A stretch of DNA of 64,000 nt, taken from an uncultured Pseudomonas sp. (lineage in GTDB: Bacteria > Pseudomonadota > Gammaproteobacteria > Pseudomonadales > Pseudomonadaceae). The DNA is taken from positions 74,803 to 138,802 of the forward strand of contig NZ_CAMPHV010000011.1 of NCBI RefSeq assembly GCF_946886105.1, given 5' to 3'. Numbering within the stretch: the first letter of the stretch is position 1; each line of letters begins with the position of its first letter. The notes below the pieces were generated by a model. It made no database searches. It had not been told where the DNA came from and worked only from the letters and a program-made list of their open reading frames with translations. This document shows positions 47,968 through 56,678 of this stretch, piece after piece. Both the position numbers and the translations under genes were made by a program.

Positions 47968-49320
47968 ATGACGGGTCAAGTGATAGTGGTCGATGACGAG
48001 CCGGCGATCCGCGAGGCGGTGCAGCAGTGGCTCGAACTGTCCGGTTTGCACGTGCGCAGCTGTGCCAATGCGGCCCAGGCGCTGGCGTTGGTCGACCGCG
48101 ATTTTGCCGGGATCGTCGTCAGCGATGTGCGCATGCCCGGTACCGACGGCCTGCAACTGCTCGACTCGTTGCTCGAGCTGGACCGCGACCTGCCGGTGAT
48201 TCTGGTGACCGGCCACGGCGACGTGCCGATGGCGGTGCAGGCGCTGCGTAACGGCGCCTACGATTTCATCGAAAAACCCTTCACCCCCGAGCGCCTGCTC
48301 GACAGCGTGCGCCGCGCCCTGGATAAGCGCCGCCTGGTCTGCGAGAACCGCCAGCTGCGCCAGCAGTTCGCCCGCAAGGACCATATCGAGGCGCAATTGC
48401 TCGGCGTGTCGCGGCCGATGGAAAACCTGCGTCGGCAGATCCTCGAACTGGCCGGCACCTCGGTGAATATCTTGCTGCGTGGCGACACCGGCAGCGGCAA
48501 GGAGCGGGTCGCCCGCTGCCTGCACGATTTCAGCGCGCGTGCCGACAAGCCGTTCGTCGCGCTCAATTGCGCGGCGATTCCCGAGCAGTTGTTCGAAAGC
48601 GAGTTGTTCGGCCATGAAAGCGGTGCCTTCACCGGCGCCCAGGGCAAACGCATCGGCCGCATCGAACATGCCGATGGCGGCACCCTGTTTCTCGACGAGG
48701 TGGAAAGCCTGCCGCTGGCGCAGCAGGTCAAACTGTTGCGCGTGTTGCAGGAGCGGACCCTGGAGCGCCTCGGCTCCAACCGCAGCATCCAGGTCGACCT
48801 GCGGGTGATCAGCGCGGTCAAACCGGATCTGCTCGACGAGGTGAAAGCCGGGCGCTTTCGCGAGGATTTGTATTACCGCTTGAACGTCGCCAGCCTGCGC
48901 ATCCCGCCGTTGCGCGAGCGCCGCGACGATATTCCGCTGCTGTTCGAGCACTTCGCCCGCCAGGCCGCCCAGCGCAACGGCCGCGACGTCCTGCCGTTGC
49001 CGACCAGCGAGTTGGCGCGCCTGCTCGACCACGATTGGCCGGGTAACGTGCGCGAGCTGATCAACGCCGCCGAGCGCCACGCCCTGGGGTTGAGTACGCC
49101 GACGGACGGCGATGCCGGGCTACCCGCGCAATCCCTCGCCGAGCAGATGGAAGCGTTCGAGGCGCAATGCCTGCACCGCGCCTTGCAGCAGTGCCAGGGC
49201 AATATCGCCGAGGTCATGAATCTGCTGCAGCTGCCGCGGCGCACCCTCAACGAAAAAATGCAGCGCCACGGTCTGCAACGCACCAGCTACCGCCCGGCCG
49301 GCAGCAGCGACGAGGAGTAG
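47968..49320 (+). CDS. DctD-like sigma54-dependent response regulator
   Basis: 450 residues. The receiver has phospho-acceptor D53 (VVSDVRMPGTDG). The AAA+ domain has Walker A GDTGSGKE (172-179) and the sigma54-contact loop GAFTGA (219-224). A C-terminal Fis-type HTH spans about residues 405-440. It should be phosphorylated by the DctB-like kinase encoded upstream. A sigma54 promoter 384 bases after its stop, ahead of the TRAP receptor gene, is the obvious target. Confidence 0.93.
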   Translation: MTGQVIVVDDEPAIREAVQQWLELSGLHVRSCANAAQALALVDRDFAGIVVSDVRMPGTDGLQLLDSLLELDRDLPVILVTGHGDVPMAVQALRNGAYDFIEKPFTPERLLDSVRRALDKRRLVCENRQLRQQFARKDHIEAQLLGVSRPMENLRRQILELAGTSVNILLRGDTGSGKERVARCLHDFSARADKPFVALNCAAIPEQLFESELFGHESGAFTGAQGKRIGRIEHADGGTLFLDEVESLPLAQQVKLLRVLQERTLERLGSNRSIQVDLRVISAVKPDLLDEVKAGRFREDLYYRLNVASLRIPPLRERRDDIPLLFEHFARQAAQRNGRDVLPLPTSELARLLDHDWPGNVRELINAAERHALGLSTPTDGDAGLPAQSLAEQMEAFEAQCLHRALQQCQGNIAEVMNLLQLPRRTLNEKMQRHGLQRTSYRPAGSSDEE

Positions 49321-49358
49321 GCGCAACGCCTACATGGGGCGCGCCACCGTGGTTGTAG

Positions 49359-49498
49359 CCCGGATGAAATCCGGGAATCGATGGCGGCCATAAGATCGCT
49401 CCCCGGATTGCATCCGGGTAACGAAGCGCGCATTGGACATGGCGCAGCCTTGTCCGCCGCTGGCTCCGGATGGTGGACAAGCCTTCGGCATGTCCACC
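49359..49498. repeat. Cluster of three REP-like palindromes
   Basis: CCCGGAT-GAA-ATCCGGG (49359-49375), CCCGGAT-TGC-ATCCGGG (49402-49418) and GGTGGACA/TGTCCACC (arms 49472-49479 and 49491-49498). They follow the dctD-like gene and may end or protect its transcript. Confidence 0.55.
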
Positions 49499-49603
49499 CT
49501 ACGAGGCCGTAGACCTTATCGGATCTACCAGGGCGGCGCACGACGCTTGTCCGTACGCCACCGCCAGCGTTGACGGGGTCGAACGCCAAGCTTTTCGCGA
49601 ATC

Positions 49604-49649
49604 GGCAAATTTCCGCTTATTGGATTTTATCCATAGGCGAACTTCCGCC
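49604..49649 (+). promoter_or_regulatory. Candidate enhancer: two 14-bp palindromes 32 bp apart
   Basis: GGCAAATTTCCGCT (49604-49617) and GGCGAACTTCCGCC (49636-49649) agree at 11 of 14 positions and are each imperfect palindromes. Their 32-bp spacing is about three helical turns, and they lie 55-100 bases upstream of the sigma54 promoter, the normal place for binding sites of a DctD-type activator. Confidence 0.5.
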
Positions 49650-49703
49650 TGTTGCTCGCCGTCAAACTGGCTTGAACCGCTCTAGAACGGGCTTTTCTGC
49701 GCT

Positions 49704-49719
49704 TGGCACGGCATCTGCT
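49704..49719 (+). promoter_or_regulatory. Sigma54 promoter of the TRAP operon
   Basis: TGGCACG-N4-CTGCT matches the -24/-12 consensus TGGCACG-N4-TTGCW with one substitution. It lies about 100 bases before the receptor start codon, next to a gene for a sigma54 activator. Confidence 0.78.
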
Positions 49720-49817
49720 TTGGAACTCTCAGCTATAGGCTTTCCAGCCGCAATGCTGGAACACAGCGTCTACAGTGAAAAAACCTCTGCAATAACAACA
49801 ACGACGGAGATTTATCC

Positions 49818-50771
49818 ATGCGACTGACCAAACGAATCAGCCTGCTCGCCGCCGCGGCGGCCTTTACTGCCAGCACCGCGGCCATTGCCGCGCCGACCTT
49901 TATCAATATCCTCACCGGTGGCACCAGCGGTGTGTACTACCCGATCGGCGTCGGCCTGTCGCAGCTCTACAGCAACGGCATCGAAGGCTCGAAGACCTCG
50001 GTGCAAGCGACCAAAGCCTCGGTGGAAAACCTCAACCTGCTGCAATCCGGCCGTGGCGAACTGGCCCTGGCGCTAGGCGATTCCGTCGCCGATGCCTGGA
50101 ACGGCGTGGAAGACGCTGGCTTCAAGGCGCCGCTGAAAAAGATCCGCGCAATCGCCGGCACCTACCCGAACTACATCCAAATCGTCGCCAACAAGGAAGC
50201 CGGGATCAACACGCTGGCCGACCTCAAGGGCAAGCGCATCTCCGTGGGCGCGCCCAAGTCCGGCACCGAGCTGAATGCCCGCGCCATCTTCAAGGCCGCC
50301 GGCCTGAGCTATGAGGACATGGCCAAAGTGGAATTCCTGCCATACGCCGAGTCGGTCGAGCTGATCAAGAACCGTCAGCTGGACGCCACCCTGCAATCCT
50401 CCGGCCTGGGCATGGCGGCGATTCGCGATCTGGCGGCGACTCTGCCGATCAACTTCGTCGCGATCCCGGCCGATGTCGTCGCGGCAATCGGTAACACCGC
50501 TTATCAGCCAGCCACCATCCCAGGTGGTACCTATGACGGCCAAGACGCCGACGTGGCGACTGTGGCGGTTAAAAACATTCTGGTCAGCCACGAGGGCGTG
50601 TCCGAGGAAACCGCTTACCAGATGACCAAGCTGATGTTCGACAACCTCGACCGCCTGGGCAACGCCCATTCCGCGGCCAAGGACATCAAGCTGGATGGTG
50701 CGGCGAAGGACCTGCCGATCCCACTGCATCCGGGTGCCGAGCGTTTCTACAAGGAAGTCGGCGCGCTCTAA
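49818..50771 (+). CDS. TAXI-family TRAP transporter solute receptor
   Basis: 317 residues. The signal peptide (about 1-24, ending AAIA) leads to the TAXI signature NILTGGTSGVYYPIGVGLSQL. ELALALGDSVADAWNG and GAPKSGTELNAR are further family motifs. It binds an organic acid or amino acid in the periplasm and hands it to the fused permease encoded next. Glutamate or dicarboxylates are plausible ligands given the Dct-like regulators, but this is inferred. Confidence 0.93.
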   Translation: MRLTKRISLLAAAAAFTASTAAIAAPTFINILTGGTSGVYYPIGVGLSQLYSNGIEGSKTSVQATKASVENLNLLQSGRGELALALGDSVADAWNGVEDAGFKAPLKKIRAIAGTYPNYIQIVANKEAGINTLADLKGKRISVGAPKSGTELNARAIFKAAGLSYEDMAKVEFLPYAESVELIKNRQLDATLQSSGLGMAAIRDLAATLPINFVAIPADVVAAIGNTAYQPATIPGGTYDGQDADVATVAVKNILVSHEGVSEETAYQMTKLMFDNLDRLGNAHSAAKDIKLDGAAKDLPIPLHPGAERFYKEVGAL

Positions 50772-50805
50772 GAGGGCTGCATAGGCGTAGATTGGGCTGA
50801 GCTCG

Positions 50806-50871
50806 GCGAAGCCCAACAGCGATCTGCGTCATGCCGGGAGTCCTAGGTGACTCCTTCGTGTTGGGCTTCGC
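50806..50871. repeat. Inverted repeat between TRAP receptor and permease genes
   Basis: GCGAAGCCCAACA (50806-50818) and TGTTGGGCTTCGC (50859-50871) are perfect 13-bp arms in a 252-base gap. A hairpin here may reduce read-through so that the receptor is made in excess over the permease. Confidence 0.6.
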
Positions 50872-51023
50872 GGTGCTCCAGCCTGCGTGGCCCAACCTAC
50901 CCAGCGCCATACGAGTAGAGCTGCGAATAAAACCGGCGTGTGTTCCACGCGGCGGGTTTTGTTGGCGACTCTGGTTCATTTCCACCTGACTTCTCTTTTT
51001 GTAGCAACGAGGGCATTTGCTCC

Positions 51024-53051
51024 ATGAGCGACCACAATCAAGGTCTCGCAGCCAGCCCCGGCGATTGGCCGAAAGCGCTATTTTATGTCGCGCTGCTGTT
51101 TTCCACTTTCCAGATCGTCACCGCGGCCTTTCACCCGGTGTCCAGCCAGATCCTGCGTGCGGTGCATGTCGGTTTCTTGTTGCTGGTGGTGTTTCTCTGT
51201 TTCCCGGCGCGCGGTAAGGGGCAGCCCTGGCAGCCCATGGCTTGGTTGTTGGGCTCGGCCGGCATGGCCACTGCCGCCTACCAGTGGTATTTCGAAGCCG
51301 AGCTGATCCAGCGTTCCGGCGATCTGACCAGCGGTGACATGTTCATCGGTCTGGTGCTGATCGCGCTGGTGTTCGAGGCGGCGCGGCGAGTCATGGGCAT
51401 TGCCCTGCCGCTCATCTGCGCACTGTTTCTGGTGTATGGCTTGTTCGGCCAGTATTTGCCGGGCGATCTGATGCACCGCGGTTACGACATCGACCAGATC
51501 GTCAACCAGCTGGCCTTCGGCACCGAAGGGCTATACGGCACACCGACCTATGTCTCGGCCACCTATATTTTCCTGTTCATCCTGTTCGGCGCCTTTCTCG
51601 AACAAGCCGGGATGATCAAGTTGTTCACCGATTTCTCCATGGGCCTGTTCGGTCACAAGCTCGGCGGCCCGGCCAAGGTTTCGGTGGTGTCTTCGGCGTT
51701 GATGGGCACCATCACCGGCTCGGGCGTGGCCAACGTGGTCACCACTGGCCAATTCACCATTCCGTTGATGAAGCGCTTCGGCTATAAGCCGGCGTTCGCC
51801 GGCGGTGTTGAAGCCACCGCGAGCATGGGCAGCCAGATCATGCCGCCGATCATGGGCGCGGTAGCCTTTATCATGGCCGAGACCATCAACGTGCCCTTCC
51901 TCGAAGTGGCCAAGGCGGCGCTGGTACCGGCGCTGCTGTATTTCGGTTCGGTGTTCTGGATGGTTCACCTGGAAGCCAAGCGTGCCAACCTGCGCGGCCT
52001 GCCGAAAGATCAATGCCCGAATCCCTGGGCTGCGATTAAAGAGCGTTGGTACCTGCTGATCCCGCTGTTCATTCTGATCTACCTGCTGTTCTCCGGGCGC
52101 ACACCGCTGTTCTCCGGGATGGTAGGCCTGTGCTTGACCGCCATCGTGATTCTCGGCTCGGCGATTATCCTGCGGGTGTCGTCCAAGGCCATGCGCTTCG
52201 CTTTTTGGGTCGCCCTGGGCGTGCTCTGCGCCGGCTTCTTCCAGCTCGGTATCGGCGTGGTGTTCGGCGTGGTGGCGCTGCTGGTGGCGGTGTGCTGGTT
52301 TATCAAAGGCGGCCGCGACACCCTGACCATTTGCCTGCACGCTCTGGTCGAAGGCGCGCGCCATGCGGTGCCGGTGGGTATCGCCTGCGCCCTGGTCGGG
52401 GTGATCATCGGCGTGGTCTCGCTGACCGGCGTGGCCTCGACGTTCGCCGGGTATATTCTGGCCATCGGCCAGGACAACCTGTTCCTCTCGCTGGTGCTCA
52501 CCATGCTCACCTGCCTGGTGCTGGGTATGGGTATTCCGACCATTCCCAACTACATCATCACCAGCTCGATCGCCGCGCCGGCGCTGCTGGAGCTGGGCGT
52601 GCCGCTGATCGTCTCGCATATGTTCGTGTTCTATTTCGGCATCATGGCCGACCTCACGCCGCCGGTAGCGTTGGCTTGCTTCGCCGCCGCGCCGATCGCC
52701 AAGGAGAGCGGCCTGAAGATCAGTCTGTGGGCAGTCCGAATCGCGGTGGCCGGGTTTATCGTGCCCTTTATGGCGGTATACGACCCGGCGTTGATGTTGC
52801 AGGGCGACAGCCTGCTGGCGACTTTCTATGTGGTGCTCAAGGCATTGCTGGCGATTGGTCTGTGGGGTGCGGTGTTCACTGGTTTCCTACAGATGAAACT
52901 GTCCTGGTGGGAGCGCGCGCTCGGTTTCGCTGCCGGTGCCAGCCTGATTCTGGCCTCGCCGATGAGCGATGAAATCGGCTTCGCCCTGGCGGCGATCTTT
53001 ATCGCTCAGCACTTCTGGCGCGCCCGTCGCGGCCAGCTGGCAACCGCGTGA
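51024..53051 (+). CDS. TRAP transporter fused permease (4TM/12TM, TAXI type)
   Basis: 675 residues from the ATG at 51024; an upstream frame extension to 50940 has no RBS or conserved residues. Hydrophobic throughout. GSGVANVVTTGQFTIPLMKRFGY and the MGSQIMPPIMGAVAFIMAE motif are typical of DctM domains in fused TRAP permeases. It uses a sodium gradient for uptake with the TAXI receptor. It overlaps the DUF1850 gene by four bases. Confidence 0.94.
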   Translation: MSDHNQGLAASPGDWPKALFYVALLFSTFQIVTAAFHPVSSQILRAVHVGFLLLVVFLCFPARGKGQPWQPMAWLLGSAGMATAAYQWYFEAELIQRSGDLTSGDMFIGLVLIALVFEAARRVMGIALPLICALFLVYGLFGQYLPGDLMHRGYDIDQIVNQLAFGTEGLYGTPTYVSATYIFLFILFGAFLEQAGMIKLFTDFSMGLFGHKLGGPAKVSVVSSALMGTITGSGVANVVTTGQFTIPLMKRFGYKPAFAGGVEATASMGSQIMPPIMGAVAFIMAETINVPFLEVAKAALVPALLYFGSVFWMVHLEAKRANLRGLPKDQCPNPWAAIKERWYLLIPLFILIYLLFSGRTPLFSGMVGLCLTAIVILGSAIILRVSSKAMRFAFWVALGVLCAGFFQLGIGVVFGVVALLVAVCWFIKGGRDTLTICLHALVEGARHAVPVGIACALVGVIIGVVSLTGVASTFAGYILAIGQDNLFLSLVLTMLTCLVLGMGIPTIPNYIITSSIAAPALLELGVPLIVSHMFVFYFGIMADLTPPVALACFAAAPIAKESGLKISLWAVRIAVAGFIVPFMAVYDPALMLQGDSLLATFYVVLKALLAIGLWGAVFTGFLQMKLSWWERALGFAAGASLILASPMSDEIGFALAAIFIAQHFWRARRGQLATA

Positions 53052-53473
53052 TAGGCCTGTGTCTGGGGTTGGCCGGGATGGTGTGGGCGCAAGTGCCCGT
53101 GCCGGCCTTCACCCTGGCCTGGACCCACACGATCGAAAAGGTGCGTTGGGAAGAGGATTACCGCGTCACGCCCGAGGGTTTGTTGCTCGGCGAGGCGCGG
53201 GTCAAGGGTTCAGGCGCCGGGATGGAAATCCCGGACGGCGCCGAACTGCGTGAGGGCAGCTGGCACTACCGCCGCCAGTTGGCGCCCTTGCAACCGCTGC
53301 GCGTGGGGCGAACCCCCGAGGCAGGGGATTACCAAGTCTGTTTCGATCAAGGCTGCCATCCGCTCAGCGAATGGCTGGGCCCGCCACAAGCGAGCCAGCC
53401 GGCGTTGGAACTCTGGAGCTGTGAGCTGGGCTCCCCGACCTCCTCCGTGGAGGTCGGCAAGGGCGAGGGCTAA
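53048..53473 (+). CDS. DUF1850 protein of the TRAP operon
   Basis: 141 residues starting at GTG (GTGA overlap with the permease stop). A short hydrophobic N-terminus may be a signal peptide. FTLAWTHTIEKVRWEEDYRV is the DUF1850 core. The family sits next to TAXI-TRAP genes and has no known function. Its stop codon TAA is part of the CTAA duplicated by MITE-like copy 3, so the C-terminal end may once have been the same or may have been altered by the insertion. Confidence 0.85.
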   Translation: MIGLCLGLAGMVWAQVPVPAFTLAWTHTIEKVRWEEDYRVTPEGLLLGEARVKGSGAGMEIPDGAELREGSWHYRRQLAPLQPLRVGRTPEAGDYQVCFDQGCHPLSEWLGPPQASQPALELWSCELGSPTSSVEVGKGEG

Positions 53474-53630
53474 CAGGCCGTTGAAAAACGTAGCCGAGGC
53501 AGGCAAGACAAGGACTAGGCGTCCCCACAAAAACAGCCGAAAAAGCGGAGTTTACTGTTGTAAATGAGCATTTTGAGGCCGTTTTTAACGCAGTATTGCC
53601 AACGTAGGTAGTTTTTCAACAGCCTGCTAA
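53470..53630 (-). mobile_element. MITE-like element, copy 3, inserted at the DUF1850 stop codon
   Basis: A 153-bp core (53474-53626), opposite in orientation to copy 2, flanked by CTAA at 53470-53473 and 53627-53630. The left CTAA contains the TAA stop of the DUF1850 gene. Ends are CAGGCCGTTGAAAAAC and an inverse with one change (TGTTGAAAAAC). Confidence 0.8.
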
Positions 53631-53837
53631 GGCCGCGTCCGCTCCCAGGGCCACAAGCCTTGGCCGCTGCAAGCTGGTGTAAAAGAGGGGAGCCCCCAAT
53701 TGCCCGTGCCATTGGGGGTTCTGTTCCGGTAATCTGAAAGTCGCGCCGCGACGTTATCCTCAAGCCCTTTCTCCCTCAGGGGATCAGGTGGCGCGCAGCG
53801 CCCTGCGAGGCATGGAATTTTCGAGGGTCGGCAATAC
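53474..53837. other. Gap ahead of the GNAT gene
   Basis: No gene. It contains MITE-like copy 3 and, at 53693-53718, a hairpin with 8-bp arms (CCCCCAAT / ATTGGGGG) that may terminate the TRAP operon, then the GNAT leader. Confidence 0.5.
53693..53727 (+). terminator. Possible terminator of the TRAP operon
   Basis: CCCCCAAT (53693-53700) and ATTGGGGG (53711-53718) with a 10-base loop, followed by TTCTGTTCC. The T-run is broken, so confidence is moderate. Confidence 0.45.
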
Positions 53838-54341
53838 ATGAGTGACAGCTATACCACCTACTACCTGGATATGTTGTATCCGGAGCAAGTTCGCGCGAAG
53901 TCGTTGCCCGACGACTTGCTGATTCTCGAATGCGAGATCAAGCAGTTTCAGCTCAACCGCTTTCTCTACCAACTGGTCGGTGGCCCCTGGCAGTGGACCG
54001 ACAAACTGAATTGGACCGATCAGCAATGGCAAGCCCTGGTCGAGTCCGACAATCACCGCACCTGGGTGGCTTGGCATAAGGGTGCGATTGTCGGTTACTA
54101 CGAATTGCTCAGGGATGCCCAGGGCGCGGTGGAGATTCTCTATTTCGGTCTGGTCGAGTCCTTCTTCGGCCGTGGCTTCGGCGGCTTGTTGCTGAGCCAT
54201 GCGCTGCAATCGGCCTGGGCTTGGCCGGGCACTCGGCGCGTCTGGGTGCATACCTGTAGCCTCGACCACCCCAGCGCCCTGGCCAACTACCAGGCCCGCG
54301 GCATGCAGATTTACTGCGAGGAAGTGACCTCCATAGGATAA
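53838..54341 (+). CDS. GNAT-family acetyltransferase
   Basis: 167 residues. The acetyl-CoA motif A is FFGRGFGGLLLSHALQ, and the C-terminal VWVHTCSLDHPSALANYQARGM is the conserved B region. It has no signal or membrane segment. Similar proteins include a YjbJ-like group of small-molecule acetyltransferases; the substrate is unknown. No partner gene adjoins. Confidence 0.88.
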   Translation: MSDSYTTYYLDMLYPEQVRAKSLPDDLLILECEIKQFQLNRFLYQLVGGPWQWTDKLNWTDQQWQALVESDNHRTWVAWHKGAIVGYYELLRDAQGAVEILYFGLVESFFGRGFGGLLLSHALQSAWAWPGTRRVWVHTCSLDHPSALANYQARGMQIYCEEVTSIG

Positions 54342-54805
54342 GGCCGGGTTCATCACTGCTATGGGGCATGCCGGAGGCTTGTCCGGGTGTTCATACGCGC
54401 GGCTGATCTCCGCGGCCCGTCCCGATCTGCATCCAACCCGCGCGCCCGCGCTATCGAATAGGCGGCTATCTTGCATAGACGGCTATCGTGCGGCGGCTGC
54501 GGGAATTCGGCCGGAAGCGATCGATATAAAGCGCGCGCACGCTCCCCCGGCGTCGCGCCGCGCGCGCCGCAGGAGCAATTCCTGCAGGCGGCCCAGCCCA
54601 TCGTCGGAACTGCAACAGGGTCGCATGACGCGCGCCGACCGGCGGCATCATGACGTTTCTGAGGTGGTGTGCGGCGGTTTTGATACCGGTCGGGCGCCGT
54701 CCCGACTGTTAGCCTTTTCAGTTAGAGCGGAGTTGGCCCGGGATCAGTGGGTATATCCGCCGTTTGCCCACCAGGGCATGTCAACCGAAGCGAGGAGTAT
54801 TGCAG
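54342..54805. other. Gap ahead of the BCCT transporter gene
   Basis: 464 bases without a supported gene. A short inverted repeat (GCAGGA at 54569-54574 and TCCTGC about seven bases on) and a GAGGAG ribosome binding site for the next gene were the only features seen. No clear promoter was found. Confidence 0.5.
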
Positions 54806-56443
54806 ATGGCTAACTATCCACCCCAGGGCGCGACACCACCCGACAGCATCCCGGCCCCGAGCGGGGCGAGCAACCTGATCGATACCGACTACGTTATCGG
54901 TCAGGACAATATCACCGGCAAATTCCTGGATATCCACGGCAAGGTTTTCTGCATTTCCGCGCTGGCCATTGTCCTGTTCGTGGTCCTGACGCTGGCCCTG
55001 CGCACTGAGGTCGAGCCACTGTTCACCGCCATTCGCGACTGGTTGACCAGCAACCTGGCGTGGTTCTTCCTCGGCTCGGCGAACATCTTCGTGCTGCTGT
55101 GCCTGGGGCTGATCGTTTCGCCTTTGGGCAAGGTACGTCTGGGCGGTCGGGAGGCGACGCCGGATTACTCCTACACCGGCTGGTTCTCCATGCTGTTCGC
55201 CGCCGGTATGGGCATCGGCCTGATGTTCTACGGTGTGGCCGAGCCGATGTCGCATTTCTCCTCGTCCATGGGCGGAACCACTGTCGAGAATGGCGTGCGT
55301 ACCGACTGGGCGCCCCTGGGCGCCGCGGCCGGTAATGCCGAGGCCGCCGCCAGCTTGAGCATGGCCGCCACCATCTTCCACTGGGGCCTGCACCCCTGGG
55401 CGATCTACGCCATCGTGGCCCTGGCCCTGGCGCTGTTCTCGTTCAACAAAGGCCTGCCGATGAGCATCCGCTCGATCTTCTACCCGCTGCTCGGCGAGCG
55501 GGTCTGGGGTTGGCCGGGGCATGTGGTGGATATCCTCGCGGTGTTCGCCACCCTGTTCGGCCTGGCCACCTCCCTGGGTTTGGGCGCCCAGCAGGCGGCC
55601 GCCGGTCTCGACTACCTGTTCGGTATCAGCGCCACCGACACCAGTAAGGTACTGCTGGTCATCGGCATCACCATCATCGCTCTGATGTCGGTGCTGGCCG
55701 GCCTGGACAAGGGGGTCAAGCGCCTGTCGGAAATCAACATGGTACTGGCGATCCTGTTGCTGCTGTTCATCATCATCGTGGGGCCGACCCTGGCGATCCT
55801 CACCGGCTTCTTCGATAACCTGGGTAGTTACCTGGTCAACTTGCCGGCCCTGTCCAATCCGTTCGGCCGTGCAGACACCAACTTCAGCCAGGGCTGGACT
55901 GCGTTCTATTGGGCTTGGTGGATCAGCTGGTCGCCTTTCGTCGGCATGTTCATCGCCCGGGTCAGCCGCGGCCGTACCGTGCGCGAGTTCCTCGTCGCCG
56001 TGCTGCTCGTGCCGTCGCTGGTCTCGGTGCTGTGGATGACCGCGTTCGGCGGCACCGCCCTGGGCCAGTTCATCGGCGATGGTTTCACCGGGGTACAGGA
56101 TGCAGCGCTTGAGCTGAAGCTGTTCGCCATGCTCGGCGAGTTGCCGCTGACCCAGATCAGCTCCTTCGTCGGCATCATCCTGGTGGTGGTGTTCTTCGTC
56201 ACCTCGTCGGACTCCGGCTCCCTGGTGATCGACACCATCACCGCCGGCGGCAAGGTCAACGCGCCGGTACCGCAGCGGGCCTTCTGGGCGATCCTGCAGG
56301 GCGTGGTGGCCATTTCCCTGCTGCTCGGCGGCGGTCTGGTGGCCCTGCAGGCCATGGCGGTCTCCACCGGCTTGCCGTTCACCATCGTCCTGCTCGTGGG
56401 CTGTGTGGCGATTATCAAGGGCTTGCTGAGCGAGCCACGCTAG
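54806..56443 (+). CDS. BCCT-family betaine/choline/carnitine transporter
   Basis: 545 residues from the ATG at 54806 with GAGGAG upstream; a frame extension to 54764 lacks an RBS. About twelve membrane helices. The glycine stretch GMGIGLMFYGVAEP and the signature FYWAWWISWSPFVGMFIARVSRG are diagnostic. Such carriers import compatible solutes, mostly with sodium. The long C-terminal cytoplasmic osmosensing tail of BetT/BetP is absent, so it may be constitutively active or differently regulated. Confidence 0.93.
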   Translation: MANYPPQGATPPDSIPAPSGASNLIDTDYVIGQDNITGKFLDIHGKVFCISALAIVLFVVLTLALRTEVEPLFTAIRDWLTSNLAWFFLGSANIFVLLCLGLIVSPLGKVRLGGREATPDYSYTGWFSMLFAAGMGIGLMFYGVAEPMSHFSSSMGGTTVENGVRTDWAPLGAAAGNAEAAASLSMAATIFHWGLHPWAIYAIVALALALFSFNKGLPMSIRSIFYPLLGERVWGWPGHVVDILAVFATLFGLATSLGLGAQQAAAGLDYLFGISATDTSKVLLVIGITIIALMSVLAGLDKGVKRLSEINMVLAILLLLFIIIVGPTLAILTGFFDNLGSYLVNLPALSNPFGRADTNFSQGWTAFYWAWWISWSPFVGMFIARVSRGRTVREFLVAVLLVPSLVSVLWMTAFGGTALGQFIGDGFTGVQDAALELKLFAMLGELPLTQISSFVGIILVVVFFVTSSDSGSLVIDTITAGGKVNAPVPQRAFWAILQGVVAISLLLGGGLVALQAMAVSTGLPFTIVLLVGCVAIIKGLLSEPR

Positions 56444-56547
56444 GGCAAGCGTCCTCCGTCGCTTGGCGAAGCAGGGCGCGATCCGGGTAAGCAATCCCGG
56501 ATCGCGCCAAGGCTTATCCAGGCTACGAGGCTATCGGGTAACGCAAG

Positions 56548-56571
56548 AACGCGCCTTCGGGCGCGTTTTTT
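56548..56571 (+). terminator. Rho-independent terminator after the BCCT gene
   Basis: CGCGCC (56550-56555), loop TTCG, GGCGCG (56560-56565), flanked by AA and a six-T run. Confidence 0.88.
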
Positions 56572-56593
56572 GTGGACGCTGCATTTTAGTTGT

Positions 56594-56641
56594 GTAGGGT
56601 GGATCGGGGCGCGTAGCTGACGCTTTTTTCATCCACCCTAC
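56594..56641. repeat. REP-like inverted repeat
   Basis: GTAGGGTGGAT (56594-56604) and ATCCACCCTAC (56631-56641) are perfect 11-bp arms with a 26-base loop, in the convergent gap before the exonuclease gene. It could end transcription from the minus strand. Confidence 0.55.
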
Positions 56642-56678
56642 GATGCCGCAGACCTTGCACATATATAGGGTCTGCGCC

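Larger units (their letters stand above)
49321..49817. other. Regulatory gap ahead of the TRAP operon
   Basis: No gene. It holds three short REP-like palindromes in the first 180 bases (CCCGGAT/ATCCGGG at 49359-49375 and 49402-49418; GGTGGACA/TGTCCACC at 49472-49498), a pair of 14-base palindromes (49604-49649) and a sigma54 promoter (49704-49719). Confidence 0.6.
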
